DNA from: Letharia columbiana | Taxonomy: Eukaryota > Ascomycota > Lecanoromycetes > Lecanorales > Parmeliaceae | Direction of reading: 5' to 3' | Length of the DNA: 64,000 bases | Assembly: GCF_014066305.1 (NCBI RefSeq) | Contig: NW_023501041.1 | Location: forward strand, 372,001 to 436,000 | In this document: piece after piece, positions 48,200-61,203 of the stretch | Position numbering within the stretch: position 1 is the stretch's first letter | Layout: every line of letters begins with the position of its first letter | Notes under the pieces: model-generated | What the model was told of the DNA's origin: nothing | Seen by the model: only the letters and a program-made list of their open reading frames with translations | The model's database searches: none | Position numbers and translations under genes: made by a program

Positions 48200-50314
48200 A
48201 TGCTGCGTTTGAATCCGACGCAGCTAAGGCTGGATGCCAGAGACCTAACCTGGCACATAGACCGTCACAATGAACGTCAAACCGTGCGTGCCACAGGACC
48301 ACCGACCAATGTGATTAACAAGACAAGGAGTCCCAAGAAAAAGCAACACGACGCTCGCACTCACGATTCACCCTACTCTTTTGCCCAACCGGCTACAGCC
48401 AGAACAACAGAGGTCACCGGCAAGCACGAAGACTCAATAATCTCTAACGAACCAGTCCCTCACGACTCAAGATCCTTCTGGGATAGAGTACTCGCGGATG
48501 CTGGAACCCCTACACGGACGCAGACAACTTCTCTGGGCAATGCGACAGTGATAGAGCCCTCCAATGACTTCCTCGAGAACAATCATTCCTCACGAGCCTC
48601 AATCGAAGAAAATTATACTGACTGGCATGATGACAACGACGTTGGGGCCCATTACAGTGACCACCTGCGGTCGCCTTTCCGTGATACCGAGGCGGACCTC
48701 TCCTCTCAATGGCCACTTCCGTCCTCCTCAGGTTCACTTGAATCAACAAGAGTCGACCCCTGCGTTGATGCAAACAAAGCAGATGAGGGGCAGAAGTTCC
48801 CTTTCGAGAAGGTGGTAAAGACTGCGTCAGCAAAGCGTCGATTGTCGTTCAACAACTTCAATTTCTTCCATCGGAAGGTCACGCCAGACTTGGATGGGAG
48901 TCTCGAAGTCAATGAACTCCACTCTTTTGCCAACGGAGATTCTGATGGCCGCTACAACTCTCATTGGAGCCACGATAGAAGCAAATCAGAATCATCCAAT
49001 AGCAGCGCTGGCGGAGACATTCGTGATGGAATGTATGGTAGCCGTCGGGATAGGCGTACAATTTCCACCAACCTGGAGACCTACGTAAACGGCAGGAGTG
49101 ATGCAGAGGGCAGCGGGTCTAGGCACTCATCCAATGATACCGCCAGTCGATCTATGCTGCCAACAATGCCTTCACCACCACATTGTGAGGACACTCCACG
49201 TCACGCAAGCGGTCTTCCGAGATCTTCTTTGTACATTTCCCAAGCCGCAATGTCAAGCTCTCCACATAAGGGTCCAGAAACTATAGCGGGCTATTCTGAG
49301 ACACCTGCCTCCGAAGGGCTTCTGGCATTTCCTCCAAGGCGTCGTAAGAGGTACAAGCGTCGCAGCGAGAGCTACCCTTTTGTGTCATCAGAAGATCTAG
49401 ACATGTCTGCTCTACCACAGGTCGATGGGCCTTCAACATTCAAGAGTAACTTGGTAAATCTACCGTCCCTCACCCTTTCGTACCCCTCGACGCATAACAT
49501 GGTACCCACTCCACCACCGGGCCTCCCAGCTTGGAACTATCACCCTATTGGTGCATCACCAGCTGGTTCCCCCAACCACGACCCAGACTACACTACTGGT
49601 AGATTACACGGTCAAACTCAAACGAATTACGAATGGTCTTCGCCTCATGAATCTTATCAGGATTCCGTCGAGATCCATAGCTACCGGTCTCATAGCAGCA
49701 TGGGTTCCCACCACACTCGCATTGCCTCCTCCCAGAGTCAGCTGGGCACTGTTCATCCAACTCCATCCCGTCGCAATCTTAGTCCTTTTGCAGAACCTTT
49801 CGTCCCAAGAAGCGCTCGTCGTCATCCCTCCCCACAGCTACCTCTTCCGCCGCCTTTCTCCGCTACGCCACGAAACCTGTCCTTAAATTCTGTCTTCCCT
49901 TCTTCTTCCGTCTCCCCGCACACACCTCCTTCCCGCCTCCCTTCCTATCCCATCTCTCCTGTGCCACAGTCACACGCCCACATACCCATTTACAACGACA
50001 ATCTCTCCCCAACGACTCAACCTCAAACGCCGGCCGAGCTCTCGCGCAACCGACGACCGCCCTTGGCGACTCAGAATCCTTTCAACACCGCACCCGCTCC
50101 TTCTCGGGGTTTGACGACGCGAAATGAGAGGTTGGCTACTTGGCAAGCTTTCGCTACGCCGACGAGAAGGCCGTCTGCCCGGACGAGGAACTACAGGGAT
50201 TATGAGCAGGAAAATGTTGGGGCGGTGGACGCAGAGGAGAGGCGATTGAGAAGAGAAATTGCTACAGGATTGGGGATGGGTAGGGAGGAGATGGAGAGGG
50301 ATAGGCAGAGGTGA
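48200..50314 (+). CDS. Large, probably disordered protein of unknown function
   Basis: Single exon, 704 residues from an ATG at 48200. Rich in Ser, Pro, His, Arg and Thr throughout, with few hydrophobic stretches, so mostly disordered. Short conserved-looking islands: MLRLNPTQLRLDARDLTWHI at the N-terminus, SFWDRVLADAG (about 92-102), KTASAKRRLSFNNFNFFHRK (about 210-229), PPRRRKRYKRRSESYPF (about 375-391) and, at the C-terminus, NERLATWQAFATPTRRPSAR followed by a charged helix. The basic RRRKRYKRR could be a nuclear targeting signal. No known domain recognised. The length of the open frame and its uniform codon use support a real gene. Confidence 0.75.
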   Translation: MLRLNPTQLRLDARDLTWHIDRHNERQTVRATGPPTNVINKTRSPKKKQHDARTHDSPYSFAQPATARTTEVTGKHEDSIISNEPVPHDSRSFWDRVLADAGTPTRTQTTSLGNATVIEPSNDFLENNHSSRASIEENYTDWHDDNDVGAHYSDHLRSPFRDTEADLSSQWPLPSSSGSLESTRVDPCVDANKADEGQKFPFEKVVKTASAKRRLSFNNFNFFHRKVTPDLDGSLEVNELHSFANGDSDGRYNSHWSHDRSKSESSNSSAGGDIRDGMYGSRRDRRTISTNLETYVNGRSDAEGSGSRHSSNDTASRSMLPTMPSPPHCEDTPRHASGLPRSSLYISQAAMSSSPHKGPETIAGYSETPASEGLLAFPPRRRKRYKRRSESYPFVSSEDLDMSALPQVDGPSTFKSNLVNLPSLTLSYPSTHNMVPTPPPGLPAWNYHPIGASPAGSPNHDPDYTTGRLHGQTQTNYEWSSPHESYQDSVEIHSYRSHSSMGSHHTRIASSQSQLGTVHPTPSRRNLSPFAEPFVPRSARRHPSPQLPLPPPFSATPRNLSLNSVFPSSSVSPHTPPSRLPSYPISPVPQSHAHIPIYNDNLSPTTQPQTPAELSRNRRPPLATQNPFNTAPAPSRGLTTRNERLATWQAFATPTRRPSARTRNYRDYEQENVGAVDAEERRLRREIATGLGMGREEMERDRQR

Positions 50315-50815
50315 AGGCTTTTGATGCGAGTGCACTCTTTGCGCCTTTTTGGACCGACATTGGGTTGCGTTCTAGTTGGCTATGGGTCTTAAAAGCATCA
50401 TCTTGGTGTAGCATTTGGTTATCCGGTTTTGAGCAAGGTGGGTTTATGGCATTTATGAATGTGTTTTTGGTGCAGCCAGATTCCGGACTAGCAGGATATG
50501 GCGATCAGTAGCAATTCAACTTATGGAACCTAATGAATCGTAAATTACCTCTGGTTTCGTATGCCTTTCGTGATTCGCCAAATTCAGGGTAGGAAAGGCA
50601 TTGTAGGCAAGAGTGTATAGCGCCATTGTTATATGTTTGTGCAAGCTGAATTTATCATCTATGTGAAAGGATCAATCGTCTAGATCTCGAAGCATGAATG
50701 CAAGTGTCTACCTCATCTCAACAACAATCTAATGCCACAAGAGATCTCATAATGATCGCTCCTTCTGTACAAGCCATTCAGCTATAGCATGCATGACACA
50801 GCTCGATACACACGC
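50315..50815. other. Convergent 3' spacer
   Basis: About 500 bp between the stops of the genes at 50314 and 50816; nothing else seen. Confidence 0.4.
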
Positions 50816-52672
<1,857 letters not shown>

Positions 52673-53338
52673 TGTGTTCTTTGTGACGCTGTGTTCTTTT
52701 GAGATCTGAGAGTCCGGTGCTCAAGTTGGGGAGTATGTCTGATGGAATGATGTATTTACAGAAGCATGGGAGGCATTGAACGAGCGGCGGGTTAAAGAGA
52801 ATGACAGGAGTGAATAAGTAGGTAAATGAATGATATACGAGTAGAGGCTGATGTAACGTTGGTGTTGATCCTCGAGCAAACCCTTAGCGTAAAGTGTCTT
52901 TTTTGGCCGGGATCTGCGTGACCGAATTCCCTCGGACGAGACTTTCAAGCCCCAAATATTCAGCATTGCTATCGCTCTACGAATACGTCCGATCAGACAA
53001 AAGAAGGAGGTGACCTTGACCACAGCTCTGGAAGCCGACCTGACCGAGTACGCTTCTGTCCTGTTTACAGACGACTGCCAGGTGCATTGGTGTCAGCTAG
53101 AGGCAGCTCGCTTAAAGATCGGGATACTCGTAAGGCAGAATTGTCGAGTCAATGGGTTTATTGCTGAATCTTCAGAACATCGGACACTCAAAGTAGCATC
53201 AGAGGCAAGTCCGGGTGAGTCAGAGTACCCGTATGTCAATCACCAAAATTAGCTTCGAGTACACGGTCTCTCCTTCTCCAAGTCTCTTTTTGGCGGCTGT
53301 TGAAGATCTATCAAAATTCTGATTGCATTTGGTGCACC
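52673..53338. promoter_or_regulatory. Divergent promoter between mutase and methyltransferase
   Basis: About 670 bp. A frame at 53010-53252 starts only with GTG and is not credible. No motif stands out. Confidence 0.35.
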
Positions 53339-54136
53339 ATGAATCCTCAAGCCTCGCCTTTGCAATTGGCAAAAAGCATCGAAGGCAAGCCCCCTATTCG
53401 CTTTCTCGATCCCACCACTGCCTATAATCTATGGTCCGAGGTCTACGATACCGATGGCAATTTTCTACAGGCGCTTGACACGATTGAGATGCGGTCTCTA
53501 GTTCCCAAAATGGTATCTCGGATATCTTCAAGTCCTCCATGGAAGGTCGTAGATTTGGGATGTGGCACTGGCCGGAATATGACACGGCTGTTGGACCTTC
53601 CCTGCTCTATGGTGGTAGGTCTTGACGCAAGCTCAAAGATGCTCGAGATTGCCAAATTGAGGATCAATGAGCACATGTCGCAGATCAGCAGGGCATCTGA
53701 AGGAGCTCAAGGAGCCCGATTAGAGCCTTACAATCTGTTGGGCAGCTACCACATACCGTCCTGCGCTTTGAACGCGGATGCGCTCATTTCAACGTTGGTT
53801 TTAGAGCATGTTCCCCTCTCCATTTTCTTCGAGAAAGCCTCGGAGTTGTTGAAGCCGAGCGGGCTTGCCCTAGTGACGAACATGCATTCAGACATGGGAG
53901 CGATCAGTCAAGCGGGCTTCGTGGACCCAAAGACTGGAGAAAAGGTGCAGACGCAGAGCTTTGCTCATCATTTAAATGACGTGGTTGCCGAAGCTCAGAA
54001 GCAAGGGTTTGAAGTTGTTGGCGAGGTCCTGCAACGAGCAGTGGATGAGGAGATGAGCGAGGTGCTGGGGATGAGAGCTAGGAAATGGATTGGTGTAACT
54101 GTGTGGTTTGGAGTTTGCTTTCGAAAACAGGCATGA
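53339..54136 (+). CDS. Class I SAM-dependent methyltransferase
   Basis: Single exon, 265 residues from the ATG at 53339 (MNPQASPLQLAKS); an in-phase TTG 13 codons upstream is rejected. Motif I is VVDLGCGTGRNMTRLLDL (about residues 69-86), followed by VVGLDASSKMLEIAK (acidic residue binding the SAM ribose), ALISTLVLEHVPLSIFFEKA (motif IV/post IV) and LLKPSGLALVTNMHSDMGAI (motif VI). The fold resembles methyltransferase type 11/25 proteins. No membrane segment or signal. The methyl acceptor cannot be told from sequence; relatives act on small molecules, quinones or lipids. Confidence 0.88.
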   Translation: MNPQASPLQLAKSIEGKPPIRFLDPTTAYNLWSEVYDTDGNFLQALDTIEMRSLVPKMVSRISSSPPWKVVDLGCGTGRNMTRLLDLPCSMVVGLDASSKMLEIAKLRINEHMSQISRASEGAQGARLEPYNLLGSYHIPSCALNADALISTLVLEHVPLSIFFEKASELLKPSGLALVTNMHSDMGAISQAGFVDPKTGEKVQTQSFAHHLNDVVAEAQKQGFEVVGEVLQRAVDEEMSEVLGMRARKWIGVTVWFGVCFRKQA

Positions 54137-55281
54137 GGAGCTAAGTATGGCATGAGTGTTGGGTCCAATTCTATGACGATTCTTCTCCTTTCCAGATATG
54201 TTTCACTCATCACCCTACATTTTTGGATATTGTTTCTACACATTGGGGTTTGGTGTTTGAGTTTCGTTTTGAGTACGGTATGTCAGCGTTGCGCTGACCC
54301 TAAAAGGACTCTTCCCTTGTGTATTCAGCGGGGTCTAAAGGGCTTTAGCGAGCCTTACTGATACCTGAGGTCTTCAGGTATAGCGTTGCGAATTTGAGGA
54401 CGAATCCTTTGGGAGAGGAAGCAATTGTTAGCATCAGGTTCCAAAGGGGACGCGAAGCGCAGACACATTGTTAGCAACCCGGAAGCTTAGCCGTTCGGCC
54501 AAAAGCTTATGCCTGGGGGTGTCCGCTTCCCGCCTAGATTACCCTTATTTGGGGTAATGTTCCGGCCTATGGCCCCCGTAAGGACTTGATCCTAACGATC
54601 ATTTCCTCCCTTCACGAGGCTCGTCCTCGAGGCCAGAGGAACCCATCGCTTCGGGGCCACAACTACCCCGAATCAAGTGATTTCTGAAGGCAACCTTCCC
54701 AAAACACAGGATTCCTGCTCATCCGAAATATAGAGGTTTCGACCCCGAAACACAGGGGCATCTCGCCTTGTACCTAGGTACCTGTACATGGCCCGCAGGC
54801 ACTAATCTTAAGCTGATCAGGCGCTGTAACAGGATCCACTCCCGGGCGTCTCGCCCGAGCTACAGGGGCTCTGTGCTTGAAAAAGTACCGAGGCGTCTCG
54901 CCCGAGTGATAGGGACTCTGTTCTACGGGGTTGCTACCTCGAAGATGTCATCTGTATAGGGTATCGTGCCAGAAAAGCCTAGTTGTAGGGCAAAAAGCTT
55001 AGTTGTAAGGCAGAATATCTGCGCTTCGGCGTAAACCTTTTCCCGCGTTATAGACTAGAGGTCTCTTCCCTCACGAGGCTAAGTGCCTAAGAGGTTGATG
55101 TGTGAAACCTCAATCCTCGTATGCACCCATTCCTCTTTCAAACCCGACGAGAAAAGCTCGGGATAAAGGATTCATTTGGCTAAGATCAGCTTTTTTGAGC
55201 TTTTATACAAACGATTTCACTACTGTCGGAGGAGGGAGGGAAGCTTCAGAAGTCCTCATTACATCATCTATATTGCCCACG
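54137..55281. other. 1.1 kb spacer with unidentified short repeats
   Basis: No gene. GC-moderate and structured: a hairpin with 8 bp arms ATACCTGA/TCAGGTAT (54361-54381); GGCGTCTCGCCCGAG twice, 47 bp apart (54845 and 54892); GCYTAGTTGTARGGCA twice, 20 bp apart (54977 and 54997); TCACGAGGCT at 54613 and 55072. It may be the remains of a small unknown element. Its end contains the promoter of the DJ-1-like gene. Confidence 0.4.
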
Positions 55282-56436
55282 ATGCCTCCCAAAGTTGCTT
55301 TCTTGATGGCCAATTACGGGCACGATCCAACAGGTAGGACTTCCAAAGTCAGTCAAATCCGCGTATTACTGTCGCTAACATTGAATCTCAGAAACTGCAG
55401 TGCCATATGCAGAATTTAAGAAAGCCGGCTTCGAGATCGATTTCGTCACCGAAAAGGGGAACATGCCCGAATGTGATAGTAAGATGCTGGAGGGTATGAC
55501 ACAAAAACTACTCGTAAGTTGCATTATGACTTTCGGATCTGAGACAAGTCCTCACGTCCTCTCCTTGTCAATAGGGTGCTACGCAAGAGGCAATTGATTT
55601 GTATAAAACCATGAAAGAGGACATGAAGAATATGAGAGCTCTTGCATGGGCTGATGAGGGTTTTACCCTCAACCCTTATGACCTTGTTTTCCTGCCAGGC
55701 GGACACGAAAAGGGTGTTGTCCAAGTGATCAACTCGCCCGTGACCCATAAACTTATGGTGGACTATTTCCCTCAAACGCGGAAGCCTTCGAAGAAGAATG
55801 TTGCAGCGATATGCCACGGCGTGATGGTACTTTCAGAGTCATCTTTCCCGAACGGCAAGAGCGTTCTGCACGATGCCACCACCACGGCGCTACCTGGCTT
55901 CATGGAGCAGTCGATCTTCTGGGGGACTAGGCTCTTCCTTGGAGATTGTAAGGCACTTTTCAAAATCATCTATCTATTCAAGACTGCTTTTTGAGTTGGG
56001 AGACATATTGGAGGAATAAGTTACCCGTTTACCGTCCTTTATACTCCTCAAAAATGTCTTATTGCTCAATTCTTTATCTACGAATGGTAGGACTGACTCG
56101 CAAATGTGCTAGACTACAAAACCTATGGAGCTGGGTCAGAAAGTGTACAGGCTAGTGTAAGTCCGACAACCAGTCACGTTACTCGCGCTATTGTCTGACC
56201 CGACCCGAAATCGTGTAGGTGGAAAAACGGCTCGACGATCCCAAGAAACAGTACTTCAACAGTCTCTCGTCCACTCCGTACGTCTGAACACGTCGAAACG
56301 CCGACTGGGCTCTGCTAACGCTCGTAGCTTTGTACGCGAGGACGAGAATTACAATTACATTAGTGGACGCTTTCCACCAGACGCTAAGCTGTTGGCTGAG
56401 AAGACGATTGCCCTTGTAAATCAGACTGTTGCTTGA
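55282..56436 (+). CDS. DJ-1/PfpI family protein (Hsp31-like)
   Basis: Model: exons 55282-55333, 55392-55513, 55575-55947, 56113-56156, 56219-56277 and 56328-56436; 252 residues; introns 58, 61, 165, 62 and 50 bp, all phases consistent. Related yeast Hsp31 acts as a glutathione-independent glyoxalase (methylglyoxal to lactate) and redox-stress chaperone. Landmarks are MPPKVAFLMANYGHDPT at the start, LVFLPGGHEKGVV, the nucleophile elbow KNVAAICHGVMVLSES (Cys about residue 137, followed by His as in Hsp31) and the end YISGRFPPDAKLLAEKTIAL. Cytosolic. The gene is unusually intron-dense for its size compared with its neighbours. Confidence 0.92.
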
Positions 56437-57183
56437 ACACATATCATCTGCGTGTCCAGTCATCCTTTAGCCGTATCCACGCGCGATCTCTGTTTTGCTG
56501 CTGCGATTCTCTCTGTTTGCAGAGCGCGATTTCAGAAAGGAATTCCGATGCCAATGTTGTCATGCATAATTGGACAAACCACAGAACACTGCCATCCCGG
56601 TGCTCTACTTTGGCCCCAGGTGCTCGTGATTGTGTAAACCCAACGCTCATCACATCACTGCAACCCCGTATGCTCATCTCTGCTCGCTTTCCGGAATGAT
56701 CAAAAAAGCATGAACAAACCCCGTCCTGTTTCGTGATCCTTGCTTGGACCAGCAATAAGGCTTCTGGCAAATCCATTGCTCATGTGCCCCGGCTGCCAGA
56801 TGCTAGATTCCCACCACTCCAATCTCCACTAAGAGCTCTCCTCTCCGCAGTAATGCCAAACTACCAACGCTGCATGCACCCAAAAATGCCATAACCAGCA
56901 TGGAGTCCGAACATCGAAGACGTTTGCCCACAGTCTTCCCTATCCCAGCTAAAATCTTTTGGACAGCCACCTGCCAACCCGCCATAGCATCACGGGTCCC
57001 ACATCTGTGCTCGGATGGGGCTTGTGCAAGGCGATGCTTCTCTCGTCAGACTCGAAACGTGCGGGCTGACGCTGCACGGCGTACCTCCCAAAACCCCATT
57101 TCGGACAGTTAGGGACACAAAGTCGGGCCGGTCGACTGTCGCTCGATCTTGGCTCCCGCTCGGAAACGCTAGGCGGATGGCGT
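56437..57183. other. Spacer after the DJ-1-like gene
   Basis: About 750 bp; only overlapping short frames, none with recognisable content. Confidence 0.35.
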
Positions 57184-58040
57184 TCAGCGATTGTTTCGTG
57201 ATGGCATAGCGAGAGCGAGGCTGTGACCCTTCCTGGTCTCGTAGGGTATGTGCGTGCGTGAAAGTTGGCACCGGCTGACGGTAAGTGGCCGAGGATTGAC
57301 CACTGTCCTGGATGCTTCCGATGTCAAATCTTCGTCCTTTGCTTGCTTATCGTCTTGGCTGCTTGAGTCTTCGAGTTCTCCAGTCGTAGGCTTGTCGTTC
57401 AGAGCTCCAGTGTCATCGGTTGGCTCCCAGACCAAAGGTTTGTGATCCGTCCAGCGCTTGCTGTTGGCAGCAGAGATGGTACGCTGCCTTTCGGCGGCTC
57501 GACGGGACAGTTACTCTGTAGTATCGTACAGAATGAGCATTGCTCTGAGCCGCTCAATGTCCGCCTCAAGATGCCCGGCTTGTTTCCAGATCTTGGTGGG
57601 GTCTTCCCGAAGCTTTCTCCATAAGTGCGCCAGGACTGTTCGGACAGAAGTGGCTCTCAAGAGCCACGCTTCATCCCGTGTCCCTATTGGCATATTTATC
57701 TCAGCGGTCGAATGGCCATCGCCCACCATCTTGGCTTGCTGAATAGCTTCGATTTGTCCGGAATTCTGCTGCAAAACGAACTTTCCATAAACCAGCGCCT
57801 CATTTTGGGGTAGCATCGCCTGCGTGGCTTGAGCGCAGTGTTAATTCGATGCAGTACTGTTAGCACAGAGATGAACCTGTACATGACCAAGTTGATTCCC
57901 CCTACTTCTGCGCGCGAGTACTTGTGAAGGTAATCGTCGAGGTGCTTTAGGACGAGAGGAATGTCGTAGTCTGTTAGTTCGTGGGGATCTAATGTCACAA
58001 GGTAGAGGCACCACATCAGACGGTCGAACATGGAATCCAT
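57184..58040 (-). pseudogene. Unknown conserved-looking gene with frameshift and stop
   Basis: A protein-like frame starts at the ATG at 58040 (MDSMFDRLMWCLYLVTLDPH) and runs to about 57858. The sense then continues in another frame from about 57819 (AMLPQNEALVYGKFVLQQNS). Joining them needs either a 38 bp intron (57820-57857, GTACTG..CACGCAG, very short for a fungus) or a frameshift. The second frame is then broken by a TAA at 57511-57513 within ..ILYDTTE-stop-LSRRAAERQRTI.., after which the same frame stays open to 57184 with a charged tail. A CAA-to-TAA change would explain the stop. Function not recognised. Best read as a gene with two lesions, though alternative splicing could rescue it. 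Confidence 0.5.
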
Positions 58041-59034
58041 TACTCTCTGTCATCTCCGCTGTGTATCACTTGGGATGTCCCGGTTCTTGAGCGAAAGTCC
58101 AATACTTTTTGGAACGACGGAATTTTTCCAAAGTACTCTTTCAGATCCACACAAGAACCATTCCTGAGGGTGGTAAGAAACGTCGAATCCAGACAAGACA
58201 AGGCTATCTCATACTCTGCTCTGCCGGTAATGACCCAGTGGTCGGTACTTCAACACTCAATCTATCGTGCTCTCATCTATTCTTGTATATTGCAAAAGGA
58301 TAATAGACTCTCAAAGCTCATATCCGAGAAACACACCACGAAACAAAAAGGACCAGGCCCCGTGTACGCCAAGGACAGACATGGTAAAGCCGCGCGGGAA
58401 AAGGGAAAAGATCAAGAAACCTATCCATGAGGTTCTTTTCAAGGGAATACGTTCGATCGACAACAACCGAAGGAAGTGAGAAGGACCCCTAGAAAAGATC
58501 AGCTAGGCCCAAGCCCAAAAGCGATAATGTACGGACCGAACCTCGGAAGGTGGAGCGCCCATTAATAGCTAGATCAGGGTAGAAAAGGCTGGGTGAAGCA
58601 CACCTGCCTTATTGGGGAGAGCCGCATTCTATATATATATCAGCAAAAATTCTACGCCTTCATTGTGTGGCTGGGTGACACACCATCAAGTCGGAAATAT
58701 GACGTCGTTTGCTTTTGACATCTCTGTTGCTTTTTTGCCATCATCTTCCTGTAATTGGATGCCGGTCTTGTATTAGACTGTCACCAATTCTGCCTAAAGC
58801 CGTTGGCACGCAGGTTGAGCTGCAACAGCTTTGATATTTTGAAAGTCTACGGACTAAAGTACATTGATATCAGTGTATCAACAATTCCAAATTGACGCCA
58901 TAGCAAATGCTCATGTATGATCGGAGTAGTAAGGCCTCCAATTCCCTGCTTGATTGTTAGAATCCCAATGACGCTAAAATCCGTCCTCTCTCTTGAGTCC
59001 GCTGGCCCACTCTAATATACATATTCCATAGGAT
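58041..59034. other. 1 kb without a gene
   Basis: No supported coding region. Contains a short (AT)n run near 58631-58640. Possible missing 5' exons of the gene at 57184-58040 were not found. Confidence 0.4.
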
Positions 59035-60561
59035 CTACGAAGGTTTGTCGGCACCTTTGATAGTGGAAGTCAAATAATTCGAGTCGTAGCCGACAGTAGG
59101 TGCAAGTCCTCCTAACAGTACGAAAAGGATCGTGAGTATGCCACCGAACACAATGACTTTTCGTAGGACAGGACGGTTGGAACCGAACTCAGCCCAGAGG
59201 CGGCCAGCTTCCGAAAATTGTGCTTTCATGGTGGCGGCTCCAAGCTTATAGTAGACGAGTCCACCAAGGGCAATACTATAACCAAAGTATTGAAGAGGTG
59301 AGACTGGGGTGCCCCAGATGGCGATGGAGGCACCAACGAGCAGGATGTCCTTCAGAACGCCGCAGAGGGTCATCACCAGGCCCGATGTTCTGCCAATCTG
59401 AGAATGTTAGGCCATGCAAAATCATAGGATTGAGATTGCATACCAGGAACACCACTGAGACGTTCAACGCAAATGCCACCATTGCATTTGCCAAGAGTGT
59501 CCACAAACCCACATGGTATAGCTCCTCCATTTGGATTCGTGGTATTTCGAAGACCAAAGCCGTGCAGAAATTCATAATGGCGCAAACTGGGGCGAAGTAG
59601 TAGAGCGAGACCAATGGATCCATCTTGTACTCGGCGGAGCTTAATAGCCGTTCCACCATGACCAGTCTAATCGCTTCGAATAGGATGCCTCCAAGCTGAA
59701 AGATGACTCCCAGCATGACAAATTTAATCTCGCCGATTGAGGCGATAATAACACCGAGGACGATGAAGGATACGTTGAATAGGACTTTCAGATCGGCTTT
59801 GTGGATTCCCATAGCCCATCCGATAAGTAGGACTGCAACGGGTGTAGTAGCCTGTCGGAACTCATCAGAACAGCATTTGCCTCGGCGTGCAGGGACCATT
59901 GACAAACCTTCAACATCTGAATGAAAGCCACACTAAGGTACAGGTACGTCAAATTGCCGCAGATCAGTGACAAGCTGAAGAAGGCACCAATTGGTACAAT
60001 GGCTCGCAGATAGACCCTGCCGGTCATTTTGACTGTCTTACGGCCATCGAGAAGATTTGTAGTGCGTGCCATGACCTGGGTCATCAGGGTGGCAAACGTA
60101 AGGTGCCAGCATGTGAGAGTGATGGCTACAGAGAGGAAAGGGTGGATCAGCTGAGCAAGAGGCAGCGTTTGAAGGTGAACATACGATAATCTGTAGGCTT
60201 CATGTCAGTGGAGTCAACAGGCAATGGTCTTCGGCAAGGCACTCACGAAATTTGGCAGTGTCCAGGATCCATTTGTTGAAGAGAATGACACTGGAGCTCA
60301 AGGTGATCCATGTTCTGCGGCGGAACAGTCAGTCTCAAGGGTGTAGATTGTCGATGTGTGCGCGTGTCCTCTGCGCTGCCATTTCAGGAGCACCTACATT
60401 ACGTAGAAAGCTGGGTGTAAGTTTGACGCTGGGACCTCTCTCTTCTCGATCTCTGGATTGACAGTCGGCAGGACTGGCAGGGTGGGAGTCGCTGGTCCAT
60501 CTCTAATTATCTCTGCAGACATGCGCTCCTTTTCGGAGAAGGCTTTTTCAGGGTCGCCCAT
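59035..60561 (-). CDS. TPT/DUF250-family membrane transporter
   Basis: Model: exons 60561-60398, 60314-60247, 60190-60185, 60125-59908, 59851-59444 and 59397-59035; 408 residues. Drug/metabolite transporter superfamily, triose-phosphate/nucleotide-sugar branch, usually in Golgi or other internal membranes. A charged ~55-residue N-terminus precedes the membrane region, which begins HPAFYVITWITLSSSVILFN. Conserved parts include LTYLYLSVAFIQMLKATTPV, GVIIASIGEIKFVMLGVIFQ, DPLVSLYYFAPVCAIMN and TSGLVMTLCGVLKDILLV; about ten membrane segments. Exon 3 has only 6 bp (ATTATC, His-Tyr). Skipping it keeps frame, but the family normally has F-x-YP here. Substrate unknown. Divergent from the aldo-keto reductase. 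Confidence 0.9.
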
Positions 60562-61203
60562 GTTGACTCTGGCTAGTTGAGCGTTGAAGAATGAGTGGAT
60601 TCCGAACGGCCGCGACCGTTGATTGCTACCGACGCGAAACAGGATGAAGGCGCGAGTCTGTTTTATTTATGATCAAGCAGGTGAGAGCATTGAAGGAGAT
60701 GATGAAGATGATCGGTCACCGGTTATAGTCTGTCGTTAGAGGATGATGAAACACTTGTTATTATTGACATTCACCTACGCCGCCCTCGGCCGAGGGCCTT
60801 TAATTTAGGCCGGTTGGTAGAAGGCAAGTTGAAGCGGCAAGGCATGCCCAATTTCCCAACGCTGATTCGTAAAATTCGATTCGGCATCTGTTGCTTGATA
60901 AAAGGCATATGTATGTAGTGTCTATTTCCTTACTTGCTACCGGTTAAGAATAATTATTTATCATGTCATGTACGATGATGACTGGCATGCGTGGGACCCG
61001 CATCGCGAATAACATCCATACTCCATAACTCCATACACTACCGGAAAATGGCTTCGGACTTAGCTTTTAATCTGCCCACGCCGCCAAATCATGTGCTTAC
61101 AAACTGCTTTTCTTCCCACCCGTATCAATGACCTCTGCTCATAAACCACATCTGCTTCGAGTCTAATATCACTTGTAACTGATATCCAAGGTGAACGATC
61201 AAA
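60562..61203. promoter_or_regulatory. Divergent promoter between transporter and aldo-keto reductase
   Basis: 640 bp. Contains a perfect 16 bp palindrome GCCCTCGGCCGAGGGC at 60782-60797, with CGG/CCG triplets at its centre, a possible Zn2Cys6 factor site placed to act on both genes. Confidence 0.4.

Noticed and set aside
53010..53252. 80-codon frame upstream of the methyltransferase
   Set aside because: Opens only with GTG and shows no domain or similarity in character to the next gene.
54735..54775. A tRNA B-box-like string (GGTTTCGACCCC) suggesting a SINE
   Set aside because: It has one base too many for the consensus and no A box at a suitable distance.
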